Source of the DNA: Raineyella sp034933565
Lineage (GTDB): Bacteria; Actinomycetota; Actinomycetes; Propionibacteriales; Propionibacteriaceae
Direction of reading: 5' to 3'
Assembly: GCF_034933565.1 (NCBI RefSeq)
Contig: NZ_JAYFNG010000029.1
Coordinates: 1-64,000, forward strand
Length of the DNA stretch: 64,000 bases
The notes beneath the pieces are model-generated. The model saw only the letters and a list, made by a program, of their open reading frames with translations, was not told the origin of the DNA and ran no database searches. Both the position numbers and the translations under genes were made by a program. Shown here piece after piece: positions 1 to 8,278 of this stretch. The stretch's first letter is position 1. Each line of letters begins with the position of its first letter.

Positions 1-1
1 C

Positions 2-619
2 TACGACACCGACGGCACCTCGATCTACCGCAGGTCCTTCGGGATGATCCGGGCCGAGGCCGACCTGTCCCGGTTCACCCCGGAGCAGAACACCGTCGCG
101 GTCCGGATGATCCACGCCGCCGGCGACCCCGCCCTGGCCGAGCAGATCGCCTTCTCCCCCGGCCTGGTGACCGCCGCCCGGGGCGCGCTGCGGGCCGGCG
201 CCCCGATCTACACCGATGCGACGATGATCGCCGCGGGCATCACCCGGCGCCGGCTGCCCGCCGACAACGAGGTGATCTGCACCCTGCAGGACCCGCGGGT
301 GCCACAGATCGCCGCCGCCTGGGGCACCACCCGCAGTGCCGCCGCGGTCAGTCTGTGGGACCGGTTGGAGGGCGCGGTGGTCGCCATCGGCAACGCCCCC
401 ACCGCCCTGTTCCAGCTGCTCGAGCTCGTCGCCGCCGGCGGGCCCCGGCCCGCGGCGGTGCTGGGCATCCCGGTCGGGTTCGTCGGCTCGCCCGAGTCGA
501 AGGTGGCCCTGGCGGAGAATCCGTACGGCCTGGAGTGGCTCGTCGTCAACGGCCGGCGCGGCGGATCCGCGCTCGCCTCCTCGGCGATCAACGCCCTCGC
601 CCGGGAGCAGGAGATCTGA
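2..619 (+). CDS. cobH: Precorrin-8X methylmutase CobH, 5' end cut by window edge
   Basis: CobH (CbiC family) moves the C-11 methyl of precorrin-8X to C-12, giving hydrogenobyrinate in cytosolic cobalamin synthesis. The frame is open from base 2, beginning YDTDGTSIYRRSF, so only a short N-terminal piece is missing. Visible family features are the RMIHAAGD segment carrying the conserved active-site histidine, the YTDATMIAAGI stretch, and the C-terminal AVLGIPVGFVGSPESK block. The gene is followed, after a GC-rich gap of about 150 bases, by cobG and cobIJ on the same strand, which supports the corrin-pathway assignment. Nothing looks damaged. The identification is firm; the true start lies outside the window. 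Confidence 0.93.
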   Translation, partial: YDTDGTSIYRRSFGMIRAEADLSRFTPEQNTVAVRMIHAAGDPALAEQIAFSPGLVTAARGALRAGAPIYTDATMIAAGITRRRLPADNEVICTLQDPRVPQIAAAWGTTRSAAAVSLWDRLEGAVVAIGNAPTALFQLLELVAAGGPRPAAVLGIPVGFVGSPESKVALAENPYGLEWLVVNGRRGGSALASSAINALAREQEI

Positions 620-766
620 ACCGTACGACACCCTCCGGGCCGATCGGGGGCCCAGGGCCGACCCGCTGACCCGTGCCCCGGGCCGGTGGGCCGGGCCGGT
701 GGGCTGACCCGGGGCCGGACCGGCAGGGTGTTCTCCTGCGCGGCCCGGCCGTCTAGGATCGCCGAT

Positions 767-1951
767 GTGGCCCGATCCGACGCGTCGACCGATGGTTCTC
801 CCGGCCTGACGCGACCGTACCGCGCCAGGGACGGGGGCCTCGTCCGGCTCCGGGTCCCCGGCGGATACGTGACCTCCCAGGTCCTGCGCCAGTTGTCCGA
901 CATCTCGGCGCAGTTCGCCGACGGGCTGCTCCAGCTCACCATCCGCGGCAACATCCAGCTCCGGTCGATGACCCTGGGCGCGAACGGCACGATCGCCGCC
1001 GCGGCGATCAACGCGTTCATCGCCACCGGCATCGTCCCCCGCAGCCACGAGCGGGTCCGGAGCATCCTCTGCTCCCCGCTGCCGTCGCAGCAGCGCCCCG
1101 ACCTGCGCCCGCTGGTGGCCGAGCTCGACGCGGCGATCCAGGCCGACCCCCGGCTGGCGGACCTGCCCGGCAGCTTCGTCTGGGCGTTCGACGACGGGCG
1201 CGGCGACGTCGCCGCAGAGCGCTGGGACCTGCTCTACCAGGCGGTGACCCCGTCGGCCGGGGTGATCGCGACGAGCACCGGCGAGACCTGGGACGTGCTG
1301 GCCCGCCAGGCGGTGGAGACGATGGTCCGGCTGGCCCGCGAGTTCGGCCGGCTGCGGCTGCACGAGGACCCGGCCCCGGTCCACCCGTACCAGCTCGGGT
1401 TCCGCTCCCGGTCGAAGTTCGGCGCCCGGCTGTCCGTCCAGCTCGGCCCGGGCACCTCCCGGACGATCCACCGCGGCCACCGGCCCCAGGTGGGGCCGGT
1501 CGGCGCGGACCTGCTGGCCGGAGTGCCGCTCGGCCTGCTCAGCCCGGAGATGATCGACGTCCTGCCGCGCGGAGAGGTCACCATCACCCCGTGGCGGCAG
1601 CTGCTGATCAGGGACGGCGCGTACGACATGGCCGCCTTCCGCGCCGTCGGCTACGCCATCGACCCGGCCGAACCGTGGGCGCACGTCAGCGCGTGTCCCG
1701 GTGCGATCGGATGCGTCCGCACCGAAGTCGATACGCTGGCGATGGCCGAGCGCTTGGTGGATGCCGCCACGAACGGTGAGGTGATCCTCACCGAGGACGT
1801 GCACATCTCCGGGTGCGAGCACCGCTGCGGCGCCCCCCGCGGACCGTACGTGGACGTGGTGGCGCCCCGCCACGTGGTGACGGTCATCGATGCGATCGAG
1901 GAGAGGCGACTGATGGGTCCGGACGAGGCTGACGCGGAGACGAGCCGATGA
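767..1951 (+). CDS. cobG: Precorrin-3B synthase-like CobG (siroheme/4Fe-4S oxidoreductase)
   Basis: CobG of the oxygen-dependent B12 pathway oxidises precorrin-3A to precorrin-3B; it belongs to the nitrite/sulfite reductase family. The C-terminal half has the paired cysteine motif of this family, ACPGAIGC followed by SGCEHRCG, which binds the 4Fe-4S cluster and siroheme. An N-terminal ferredoxin-like half-domain (RLRVPGGYVTSQVLRQL) is also present. I chose the GTG at 767 (VARSDAS, about 394 residues) because the longer frame from 686 adds a low-complexity Arg/Gly leader. The ribosome site is weak (aggat), so the start is uncertain. It overlaps cobIJ by ATGA, implying translational coupling. 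A general sulfite/nitrite reductase is the alternative, but context argues for CobG. Confidence 0.85.
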   Translation: MARSDASTDGSPGLTRPYRARDGGLVRLRVPGGYVTSQVLRQLSDISAQFADGLLQLTIRGNIQLRSMTLGANGTIAAAAINAFIATGIVPRSHERVRSILCSPLPSQQRPDLRPLVAELDAAIQADPRLADLPGSFVWAFDDGRGDVAAERWDLLYQAVTPSAGVIATSTGETWDVLARQAVETMVRLAREFGRLRLHEDPAPVHPYQLGFRSRSKFGARLSVQLGPGTSRTIHRGHRPQVGPVGADLLAGVPLGLLSPEMIDVLPRGEVTITPWRQLLIRDGAYDMAAFRAVGYAIDPAEPWAHVSACPGAIGCVRTEVDTLAMAERLVDAATNGEVILTEDVHISGCEHRCGAPRGPYVDVVAPRHVVTVIDAIEERRLMGPDEADAETSR

Positions 1952-3651
1952 CGGGTGCAGGACACCGGTCGACAGGTGCAGAGCACCGGCCGGTGACGGG
2001 TGTCGGGCACCTCTGGGGGGTCGGGGTCGGCCCGGGCGACCCGGAGCTGATCACCCGCAAGGCGGCCCGGTTGATCGCCGCCGCCGACGTCATCGCCTAC
2101 CACTCCGGCCCGAAGGGTGAGTCGATCGCCCGGCGGATCGCCGATGAGCTGGTGCCCGACGGTGTCCTCGAGGAGCTGCTCCGCTACCCGGTGACCACCG
2201 CCGAATCGCGGCACCCGCTGGGCTATTACGGCGAGATCGCCGCCTTCTACGACGAGTGCGCCGAGCGGCTGGCGGTCCACCTCGCGGCCGGGCGTGACGT
2301 CGTCGTGCTGGCCGAGGGCGATCCGCTGTTCTACGGCTCGTACATGTACCTGCACGACCGGCTCGCCGACCGCTTCCCTGCCGAGGTGGTGCCGGGCGTC
2401 CCGGCCCTCGCCGCGGCGACCACCGCGATCGGCACCGGGCTGGCGCGCCACGAGGACGTGCTGACCGTGCTGCCGGGCACGCTGCCGGTGCCGGAGCTGG
2501 CCCGTCGGCTGGCCGACACCCAGGCCGCCGTGATCATGAAGCTGGGCCGCACCTTTCCCGGGGTGGTCGAGGCGTTGCGCCAGGCCGGCCGGCTGACCGA
2601 CGCCTGGTACGTCGAGCGGGCCAGCGGCGCCGACCAGCGCGTCCGCCGGGTCGCCGACGTCGACCCGGCCACTGTGCCGTACATGTCGATGGTGCTGGTG
2701 CCCGGCCCGGACACCCGCGCCGACGCCGCCGGGCGGGCCGCGGCCAGTGGCGTACGCGCCGCCGCCGACACCCTCCACCCCACAGCGGCTCACCCCACAG
2801 CGGCTCACCCCTCAGTGACCCGTCCCGGCGTGCCCCGCCCCGGCGTGCCCCGCCCCGGCGCGACCGACCCCACGGCGACCTCGCCCGGACAGCCCGTGGA
2901 TCACCAGGCCGCTCACCGGGCGGAGGTGCTCGTCGTCGGGCTCGGACCCGGTCCGGACCACTGGCTGACCCCGGAGGCCTCGGCCGCGCTCGCCTCGGTC
3001 GACCACATCGTCGGCTATGCGCCGTACGTCAATCGGGTGCCGCAGCGCGAGGGGCTGCAGCGGCACGCCTCGGGCAACACCGTCGAGGTGGACCGGGCCC
3101 GGTTCGCGCTCGACCTGGCCCGGTGCGGGGAGCGGGTGGCCGTGGTGTCCGGCGGTGACGCCGGGGTGTTCGGGATGGCCGCGGCGGTGTTCGAGGCGGC
3201 CGAGGACCCGGCGTACGCCGATGTCCCGATCCGGGTGCTGCCGGGGGTGACCGCCGCCCAGGCGGTGGCCGCCCGGGCCGGTGCGCCGATGGGTGCCGAC
3301 TTCACGATCATGTCGCTGTCCGACCGGCTCAAGCCGTGGTCGGTGATCGAGGACCGGCTGCGCCACATCAGCCGCGCCGACCTGGTGCTGGCCCTCTACA
3401 ACCCGCGGTCCACGGCCCGGCCCGACCAGCTCTTCGCCGCCCGGGACATCCTGCTCGAGGAGCGGGCGCCGGAGACCGTCGTGGTGATCGGCCGCGACAT
3501 CGGCCGGGCGGAGGAGTCGCTGCGGGTGACCACTCTCGGTGCTTGGGACCCGGCCGAGGTCGACATGAAGTGCCTGGTGATGATCGGGGCCCGCTCCACC
3601 CGGGTGACCTCGGGCGGACAGGTCTGGACGCCCCGGTTCGTCGAGGACTGA
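1948..3651 (+). CDS. cobIJ: CobIJ fusion: precorrin-2 C20- and precorrin-3B C17-methyltransferase
   Basis: Two SAM-dependent tetrapyrrole methylases are joined in 567 residues. Residues about 20-255 are CobI (start GVGVGPGDPELITRKA), which methylates precorrin-2 at C-20. Residues about 325-567 are CobJ (start VVGLGPGPDHWLTPEA), which methylates precorrin-3B at C-17 with ring contraction. The domains are linked by about 60 Pro/His/Arg-rich residues encoded by 15-base tandem repeats. The ATG overlaps the cobG stop (ATGA). CobI-CobJ fusions are known in actinomycetes; with cobG between the two reactions in the pathway, the order of genes and of chemistry matches. Both domains look intact. The first 20 residues (MTGAGHRSTG...) are low complexity, so translation could begin slightly later. 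Confidence 0.92.
   Translation: MTGAGHRSTGAEHRPVTGVGHLWGVGVGPGDPELITRKAARLIAAADVIAYHSGPKGESIARRIADELVPDGVLEELLRYPVTTAESRHPLGYYGEIAAFYDECAERLAVHLAAGRDVVVLAEGDPLFYGSYMYLHDRLADRFPAEVVPGVPALAAATTAIGTGLARHEDVLTVLPGTLPVPELARRLADTQAAVIMKLGRTFPGVVEALRQAGRLTDAWYVERASGADQRVRRVADVDPATVPYMSMVLVPGPDTRADAAGRAAASGVRAAADTLHPTAAHPTAAHPSVTRPGVPRPGVPRPGATDPTATSPGQPVDHQAAHRAEVLVVGLGPGPDHWLTPEASAALASVDHIVGYAPYVNRVPQREGLQRHASGNTVEVDRARFALDLARCGERVAVVSGGDAGVFGMAAAVFEAAEDPAYADVPIRVLPGVTAAQAVAARAGAPMGADFTIMSLSDRLKPWSVIEDRLRHISRADLVLALYNPRSTARPDQLFAARDILLEERAPETVVVIGRDIGRAEESLRVTTLGAWDPAEVDMKCLVMIGARSTRVTSGGQVWTPRFVED
2776..2865 (+). repeat. 15-bp tandem repeats encoding the CobI-CobJ linker
   Basis: Six consecutive 15-base units lie in frame. 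Units 1 and 2 are identical (caccccacagcggct), unit 3 is a variant, and units 4-6 are near-identical copies of cgccccggcgtgccc. Because 15 is divisible by three, changes in copy number keep the downstream CobJ domain in frame. Confidence 0.85.
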
Positions 3652-3725
3652 CGCCGGCCCTGCGTCGTCACCATCCCCGCATCCTCACCCGCCCCGCGGC
3701 CCCACCGGCCGGTGACGTCCCAGGC

Positions 3726-3803
3726 CGGCGTTACCGGCCGGCGTCGCAGCTCGGCGTTACCGGCCGGCGTCGCAGCTCGGCGTCACAGGCCGGCGTCGCG
3801 GAG
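3726..3803. repeat. 26-bp tandem repeat running into the 3' end of the response regulator gene
   Basis: Two perfect 26-base copies (3726-3751 and 3752-3777, starting cggcgttaccggcc) are followed by a diverged third copy at 3778-3803. That copy contains the stop codon and last codons of the minus-strand response regulator. The unit is rich in cggccgg and could also form hairpins between the convergent cobIJ and regulator genes. Confidence 0.75.
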
Positions 3804-4424
3804 CACCATCGCCGCCGAGACGCGGTTGTCGACGGCGAGCTTGGTGAAGATCCGGGTGATGTGCGCCTTCACGGTGGCGAGGCTCATCGCGAGCCGGTGA
3901 CCGATCTCGGCGTTCGTCCGCCCGGCCAGCAGCAACCCGGCCACCTCGCGTTCCCGGTCGGTGAGCTCGGCGACCATCGCGACGGCGGCCGGGTCCGTCA
4001 CCGGTGCCGCGGTCGCCGCCCTGATCACGGTCGCCGTCACCGCCGGGGACAGCACCGGATCGCCCCGGTGGGCTACCTTCACGGCGGCGATCATCTCGGC
4101 GGGATCGACGTCCTTGAGCAGGAAGCCTCGCGCCCCCGCCGCCAGCGCGCGCAGCACGTGGTCATCGGTGTCGAAGGTGGTCAGGACGATGACGGCGGGG
4201 GCGTCCGGACGGCCCTGGAGCCTTCGCAGGACGCCCAGTCCGTCCAGCACCGGCATCGGGACGTCGAGCAGCACGACGTCCGGTCGGGTCTCCTCGATCC
4301 GGGTGAGGGCCTCCTCGCCGTCGGCCGCCTCACCGGCCAGGGTGAGCTCGGCGTCCAGGCCGAGGATCATCCGCAGACCGGTCCGGACCAGCGGATCGTC
4401 ATCGACCAGCAGCACCGAGATCAT
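3783..4424 (-). CDS. NarL/FixJ-type response regulator
   Basis: This is a 213-residue DNA-binding response regulator. Residues 1-120 are the receiver domain, with the acidic pair in LLVDDDPLVRTG, phospho-acceptor Asp54 in VLLDVPMP, and the conserved Lys in FLLKDVDPAEM. Residues about 145-210 are a LuxR-type helix-turn-helix (LTDREREVAGLLLAGRTNAEIGHRL). I chose the ATG at 4424 because it overlaps the kinase stop codon as ATGA; a frame five codons longer exists. The partner kinase is immediately upstream in the same operon. Targets are unknown; possible ones include the neighbouring esterase or cob genes, but nothing in the sequence shows this. The 3' end lies in a tandem repeat. Confidence 0.93.
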   Translation of the reverse strand: MISVLLVDDDPLVRTGLRMILGLDAELTLAGEAADGEEALTRIEETRPDVVLLDVPMPVLDGLGVLRRLQGRPDAPAVIVLTTFDTDDHVLRALAAGARGFLLKDVDPAEMIAAVKVAHRGDPVLSPAVTATVIRAATAAPVTDPAAVAMVAELTDREREVAGLLLAGRTNAEIGHRLAMSLATVKAHITRIFTKLAVDNRVSAAMVLRDAGL

Positions 4425-5728
4425 GCCGAGGCCGTCCACGGCAGCGAGGCGGTCAGGACGTACGCGCCGTCGCGGGCCCCGTGGTGCACCGACCCGCCCA
4501 GCAGGGCGGCGCGCTCGGTGACGCCGACCAGGCCGAGCCCGGTCCCCGCCGGGTCACCGGGGGCGGCGCCAGAGGCGGGGACGGTCAGCGGATTGGTGAT
4601 CTCGACGGCCAGTCGACCGCCGACGCGCCCGGCCACCTCGACCGTCACCGGGGCGCCCGGCGCGTGCCGGCGGGCGTTGGTGAGGCCCTCCTGGACGATC
4701 CGGTAGGCCTGTCGGCTGAGCCTGGGTGGCACCTCGTCCCCGGCGACGGACAGCGTGAGGTCGATCCGCTGACCGGCCCGCTGACCCTCCGCCACCAGCC
4801 GGGGCAGATCGGCGAGCGTGGGCTGGGGCGGCTCGGGCGGGTCGCCCGGGTCACGCAGGTCGGCGAGGACGACACGCAACTCGGCGAGCGCCTCCCGGGC
4901 ATTCGTCTGGATCAGCCGCGCGGTCTCCCGCCCGGCGTCGTCGCCGGCGGTGTGGGCCCGCACGCCGGCGTGCATCGCCACCAGGGAGATCCGGTGGGCC
5001 ACCACGTCGTGCATCTCCCGGGCGATCCGGGCCCGCTCGGCCAGCCGGGCCTCGGCCAGCCGGGCCTGCTCGGCCTCGTGGCGGGCCCGCTCGGCCTCCT
5101 GCCGGGACCGCTCGGACGCCGCCCGACTCACCACCTCCTCCTCCCGGCTGCGCCGCAGACGACCGACCAGGGTGGCGATCGCCAGGCCCGCCCCGAGCAG
5201 CAGGAACTCGAACACGACCGCCGAGGTCCGGGCGGGCTGCCCGGCGGCGACCTCGGCCACGACGATCTCGACGACCTTGGCCACCAGGAAGCCGGTCGCC
5301 GACGCCACCACGGTGCTGATCCGCCGGGCCCGGTGCGCGAGCACGGCCTGGACGACCAGGGCAGCGCCGGTGGCGGTCGCGTTCACCGCCAGGCACGCCC
5401 CGACCACCAGGGCCGTCACGACCGGGCGCCGGTGGCGCAGGGTGAGCACGGCGAGGGCCACCAGTCCCGGGACGGCGGCGATCAGGGCGAAGGTCCACCG
5501 ATCGGGACGTACGACGACCGGCGTCAGGTAGTACACCCAGAAGAGCACCGCGACCGTCCAGGTGACCACGGAGTCCTGCCGGGACGCGGTGGAGTCCTGC
5601 CGGGACGCGGTGGAGCCCTGCCCGGACGCGGTGGAGCCCTGCCGGGACGCGGCGGGCGGACTGGTCGTGAGCGGGCCGGTCATGGTCGGGCCGGTCGTGG
5701 ACGGGCTGGTCGTGGGCGGGGTGGGCAT
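4421..5728 (-). CDS. Membrane sensor histidine kinase, HisKA_3 (NarX/DesK) type
   Basis: This kinase would autophosphorylate and pass phosphate to the overlapping response regulator. Five hydrophobic segments (for example VAVLFWVYYLTPVVV and LIAAVPGLVALAVLTL) precede an Arg/Glu-rich coiled coil. The HisKA_3 box REMHDVVAHRISLV follows, with the phospho-His near residue 240, then an HATPase region (QEGLTNARRHAP and GTGLGLVGVTERA). I chose the ATG at 5728 with gggag upstream; a frame from 5803 adds 25 unlikely residues. The N-terminal 50 residues are Ser/Thr/Gln-rich and come from a 21-base tandem repeat, so they are probably a disordered cytoplasmic tail. The stimulus cannot be told from sequence. 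Confidence 0.92.
   Translation of the reverse strand: MPTPPTTSPSTTGPTMTGPLTTSPPAASRQGSTASGQGSTASRQDSTASRQDSVVTWTVAVLFWVYYLTPVVVRPDRWTFALIAAVPGLVALAVLTLRHRRPVVTALVVGACLAVNATATGAALVVQAVLAHRARRISTVVASATGFLVAKVVEIVVAEVAAGQPARTSAVVFEFLLLGAGLAIATLVGRLRRSREEEVVSRAASERSRQEAERARHEAEQARLAEARLAERARIAREMHDVVAHRISLVAMHAGVRAHTAGDDAGRETARLIQTNAREALAELRVVLADLRDPGDPPEPPQPTLADLPRLVAEGQRAGQRIDLTLSVAGDEVPPRLSRQAYRIVQEGLTNARRHAPGAPVTVEVAGRVGGRLAVEITNPLTVPASGAAPGDPAGTGLGLVGVTERAALLGGSVHHGARDGAYVLTASLPWTASA
5571..5654. repeat. 21-bp tandem repeat (4 copies) in the kinase N-terminus
   Basis: Four contiguous 21-base units start gagtcctgccgggacgcgg, with only a few substitutions. On the minus strand they encode repeated TASRQDS-like heptads before the first membrane segment of the histidine kinase. 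Confidence 0.85.
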
Positions 5729-5934
5729 GTCCCGAGTCTCCCAGGCGGACGGCCCGGCCACGACCGACCATCGGCCGGAACCGGTCGGCCCATCGGCCGG
5801 CATCGGGCCCGCCGATGGGCCGGGGTGGTCCTGGCCCGACGGCCGTCGACCCCGGCCGTCCGGTGGCCGACAGGCCGGGCGGATCCGGCCCCTCCGCCGA
5901 TGCGTCGGCCGGTCGACTGCGATGGACTGGGTCC

Positions 5935-7185
5935 ATGACCGAGTCCAGACCCCTGCGTACCGTCCTCACCCTCGCCCTCGCCGTGCTCATCCTCGCGGCG
6001 GCCTTCGGCTGGCGGGCCTGGACGACCCGCGCCCAGGGCGAGCCGCAGGCGGTCGAGTTCACCGACGCCACCCTCGGCCCGCAGCTGACCGGAGCGACCG
6101 TGCTGGCACTCGGCGAGGCCACCCACGGCAATGCCGAGTTCCAGACGCTGCGCACCGAGCTGGCCCGCAAGCTGCCGCAGTTCCGCACCATCGTCCTGGA
6201 GGAGGACGTCGGCTCGGTGGCGGTGGTCGACCGGTTCGTCCAGGGTGGGCCGGGCACCGCCGGTGAGGCCGCCCTGCGCTTCGGGTTCCGGCTCAACAAG
6301 ACCCAGCAGGTCGCGGACTTCCTGCAGTTCCTCCGGGACCGCAACGCGGCGCTGCCCGCCACCGAACGGACCCACCTGGTCGGGATGGATGTCCAGCGGG
6401 TCGACGCCAACAAGCAGCTCGCCCTCGACCGACTGGCGACGTACGATCCGGCGGGCGCCGAACGCCTCGCCGCCGCGCTGGCGAGCCTGACCGACGACCA
6501 CCGCGATGCTGCGGACTACCGGGCCGTCTCAGCGGGCCTGGACGAGCTGGCCGCGGCCGTCGAGGCCACCGGGGTAGCGGCCGAGGGCACCGGGGTGGGG
6601 GCCGACGCCGCCGGCCGGGTCGCCCTGGACGCCGCCCGCGCACTCCAGCAGGGCCGTGACCTGCAACAGCACGGGGCCGACTACGCGGCGACCCGGGCCC
6701 AGCTGATGTACGCCAACCTCGACCGCGCCGTCACCCGCAGCACCGCGGACGGCGCGCCGCACGTGCTGCTGTTCGCCCACGACGGCCACGTCGACAAGGT
6801 CAGCGCCGCCTACCATCACGCCGACCTCGGCGCGCTGGCCGCGCAGCGGTGGGGCGAGGGCTACCGGGTGATCGGGACCGATTTCGTCCGGACCCGGTTC
6901 CTGGCCTCCGACGGCGGCGGGAAGCGCCGCGAGTTCGTCATCGTCCACCCCACACCGCTGCGGGGGATGTTCGCCGGCACCCGGCAGGGCTACCTGGACT
7001 TCGCCACCGCCGGCCCGGCCAACACCGACCGGCTGCACCGCACCGTCCCGATGGGCAGCGCGGGCGACAGCTTCGCCGCCTGGCAGGCCTGGGTGCCGCC
7101 GCTGGTGACGGTCCCGACCGTCCCGGCCGACGCGTACGACGCGCTGGTCCTGGTCACCCAGGCCACCGCGGTCACCATGCTGTGA
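5935..7185 (+). CDS. Erythromycin esterase family protein, membrane-anchored or exported
   Basis: The 416-residue protein belongs to the erythromycin esterase/succinoglycan-biosynthesis (EreA/ChaN-like) superfamily. It shows the characteristic LALGEATHGNAEF motif near residue 60, and FAHDGHVDKVSAAYHH near residue 285 with the second conserved histidines. Residues about 10-27 form one hydrophobic segment (TVLTLALAVLILAAAFGW) after a short basic start, a signal anchor or signal peptide. I chose the ATG at 5935 (MTESRPL) because upstream codons are low-complexity. Family members hydrolyse macrolide lactones or other esters, but most are uncharacterised, so resistance should not be assumed. It stands alone on the plus strand, divergent from the two-component system. 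Confidence 0.82.
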   Translation: MTESRPLRTVLTLALAVLILAAAFGWRAWTTRAQGEPQAVEFTDATLGPQLTGATVLALGEATHGNAEFQTLRTELARKLPQFRTIVLEEDVGSVAVVDRFVQGGPGTAGEAALRFGFRLNKTQQVADFLQFLRDRNAALPATERTHLVGMDVQRVDANKQLALDRLATYDPAGAERLAAALASLTDDHRDAADYRAVSAGLDELAAAVEATGVAAEGTGVGADAAGRVALDAARALQQGRDLQQHGADYAATRAQLMYANLDRAVTRSTADGAPHVLLFAHDGHVDKVSAAYHHADLGALAAQRWGEGYRVIGTDFVRTRFLASDGGGKRREFVIVHPTPLRGMFAGTRQGYLDFATAGPANTDRLHRTVPMGSAGDSFAAWQAWVPPLVTVPTVPADAYDALVLVTQATAVTML

Positions 7186-7313
7186 CGTCCGACATGCTGT
7201 GGCGTCGAAGCACGTGACACCGACATGCGTGACGTCGAACGCCAGGACATCGAACGCCGGGCATCGACATGTCGCGTCACATCGAGACGCTGACACGTCG
7301 GGCGGCGCCCACC

Positions 7314-7385
7314 GCTGCCGCGGCACCATCGTGCGCTGCTATCGCGGCACCATCGTGCGCCGCTACCGCGGCACCATCGTGTTCG
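7314..7385. repeat. 24-bp tandem repeat (3 copies) overlapping the thioesterase 3' end
   Basis: Three 24-base units lie at 7314, 7338 and 7362, sharing cgcggcaccatcgtg. The last unit contains the terminal TMVPR codons and TAG stop of the minus-strand thioesterase. The middle unit repeats the same codons and stop just downstream, so the gene end has been duplicated as a minisatellite. The stretch 7186-7313 before it shows no gene. Confidence 0.8.
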
Positions 7386-7773
7386 TCACCACCGCCAGCA
7401 CCCGGTCGGTGTCGTCGGTCACCCGGACCTGGGCGACGACGAGCGTACGCCCCGCCTTGACCAGGGTGGCGACGGCGTGGGCGTGGCCCCCCGAGGTGTT
7501 CGCGATCAGGTTGGTGCTGGACTGCACCAACAGCGGGAACTGCCCCTGCGGGACGTGTCGCATCGCCAGCCAGGTGGCACAGACGTCGGCCAGGCCGAAG
7601 AGTGAGGCCGCGGAGAACATCCCGGCGATCTGGCGGATGTGCGGCTGCAGGGGCATCCTGAGGTGCACGTGGTCGTCGTCGGCACTGACGGGCTGCAGCC
7701 CCAGCGACACGGCGACGTCGTCGACGTCCTCGTAGAAGTCGGCCCACTGCCGGTGGAAGTCGGGGTCGGTCAT
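7363..7773 (-). CDS. PaaI/hotdog-fold thioesterase-like protein
   Basis: This 136-residue single-domain protein resembles hotdog-fold acyl-CoA thioesterases of the PaaI group. The block HIRQIAGMFSAASLFGLADV corresponds to the family's H-x(n)-G-G-ALF-LAD helix, and the C-terminal strands (LVKAGRTLVVAQVRVTDDTD) fit the fold. The usual tandem glycines of the catalytic helix are partly replaced (AGMFSAAS), so activity is not certain. The start is ATG 7773 with gagagg upstream. It is the last gene of the minus arm of the aromatic cluster, 13 bases after the GNAT-like gene, and could release CoA from intermediates made by the neighbouring ligase (inference). Confidence 0.75.
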   Translation of the reverse strand: MTDPDFHRQWADFYEDVDDVAVSLGLQPVSADDDHVHLRMPLQPHIRQIAGMFSAASLFGLADVCATWLAMRHVPQGQFPLLVQSSTNLIANTSGGHAHAVATLVKAGRTLVVAQVRVTDDTDRVLAVVTNTMVPR

Positions 7774-7786
7774 CGGGAAGGGCCTC

Positions 7787-8278
7787 TCAGGTCTGCGGCA
7801 GGTCGTCGACGGCGGTGGATCGGGCGGTGACCCTGGCGGGTTCGGCGACCCAGAGCTCGACGACGGTGTCATCGGTGAGCTCGACCTCGACGACCGGACG
7901 CAGGTCGGCCCCCTCGGCGAGATCTGCCAGGACGCGGTCCTGCTCCGGCACCGCGAGGATGATCCGGCGGCAGGCCGGGTCCTCGGCGAACAGGTGCGCC
8001 ACCACGAGGGCGACCCCTTCGGGGGTGCCCCGGGTGACGCCGATCTCCAGGTCCCGGGCGCCGACGGGGTAGGCGTCGCGCAGCCGGGAGGTGAGGGTGT
8101 GCCGCACCTGGACGAGGGTCTCCCCCGCCGTTGCGGTGTCCCCGGCGGACGCGGTGTCCCCGGTGGACGCGGCGTCGACCTGCAACGCCCGTTCCCACCC
8201 GGCGGCATGTTCCGCCGTGCCGACCCGGCCGATCGGGCTGCCCGGGTCGATCGGGTTGCTCGGGTCGATCGGGCTCAT
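7787..8278 (-). CDS. Unrecognised protein, possible degenerate GNAT domain
   Basis: The 163-residue product begins MSPIDPSNPIDPGSPIG. Its first 60 residues are repetitive (TGDTASAGDTATAGET), encoded by 15-18 base repeats around 8120-8175. The rest (DLEIGVTRGTPEGVALVVAHLF, then DPACRRIILAVPEQDRVL) faintly resembles GNAT acetyltransferases of the siderophore type, but the acetyl-CoA loop is not clear. The ATG overlaps the CoA-ligase stop as ATGA, so it is translated with the aromatic-cluster genes. I cannot assign a reaction; a CoA-related helper of the ligase or thioesterase is one guess from position only. Confidence 0.6.
   Translation of the reverse strand: MSPIDPSNPIDPGSPIGRVGTAEHAAGWERALQVDAASTGDTASAGDTATAGETLVQVRHTLTSRLRDAYPVGARDLEIGVTRGTPEGVALVVAHLFAEDPACRRIILAVPEQDRVLADLAEGADLRPVVEVELTDDTVVELWVAEPARVTARSTAVDDLPQT

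Noticed and set aside
5935..7185. Macrolide resistance gene
   Set aside because: The fold and motifs match the erythromycin esterase superfamily, but most members are uncharacterised and there is no resistance context.
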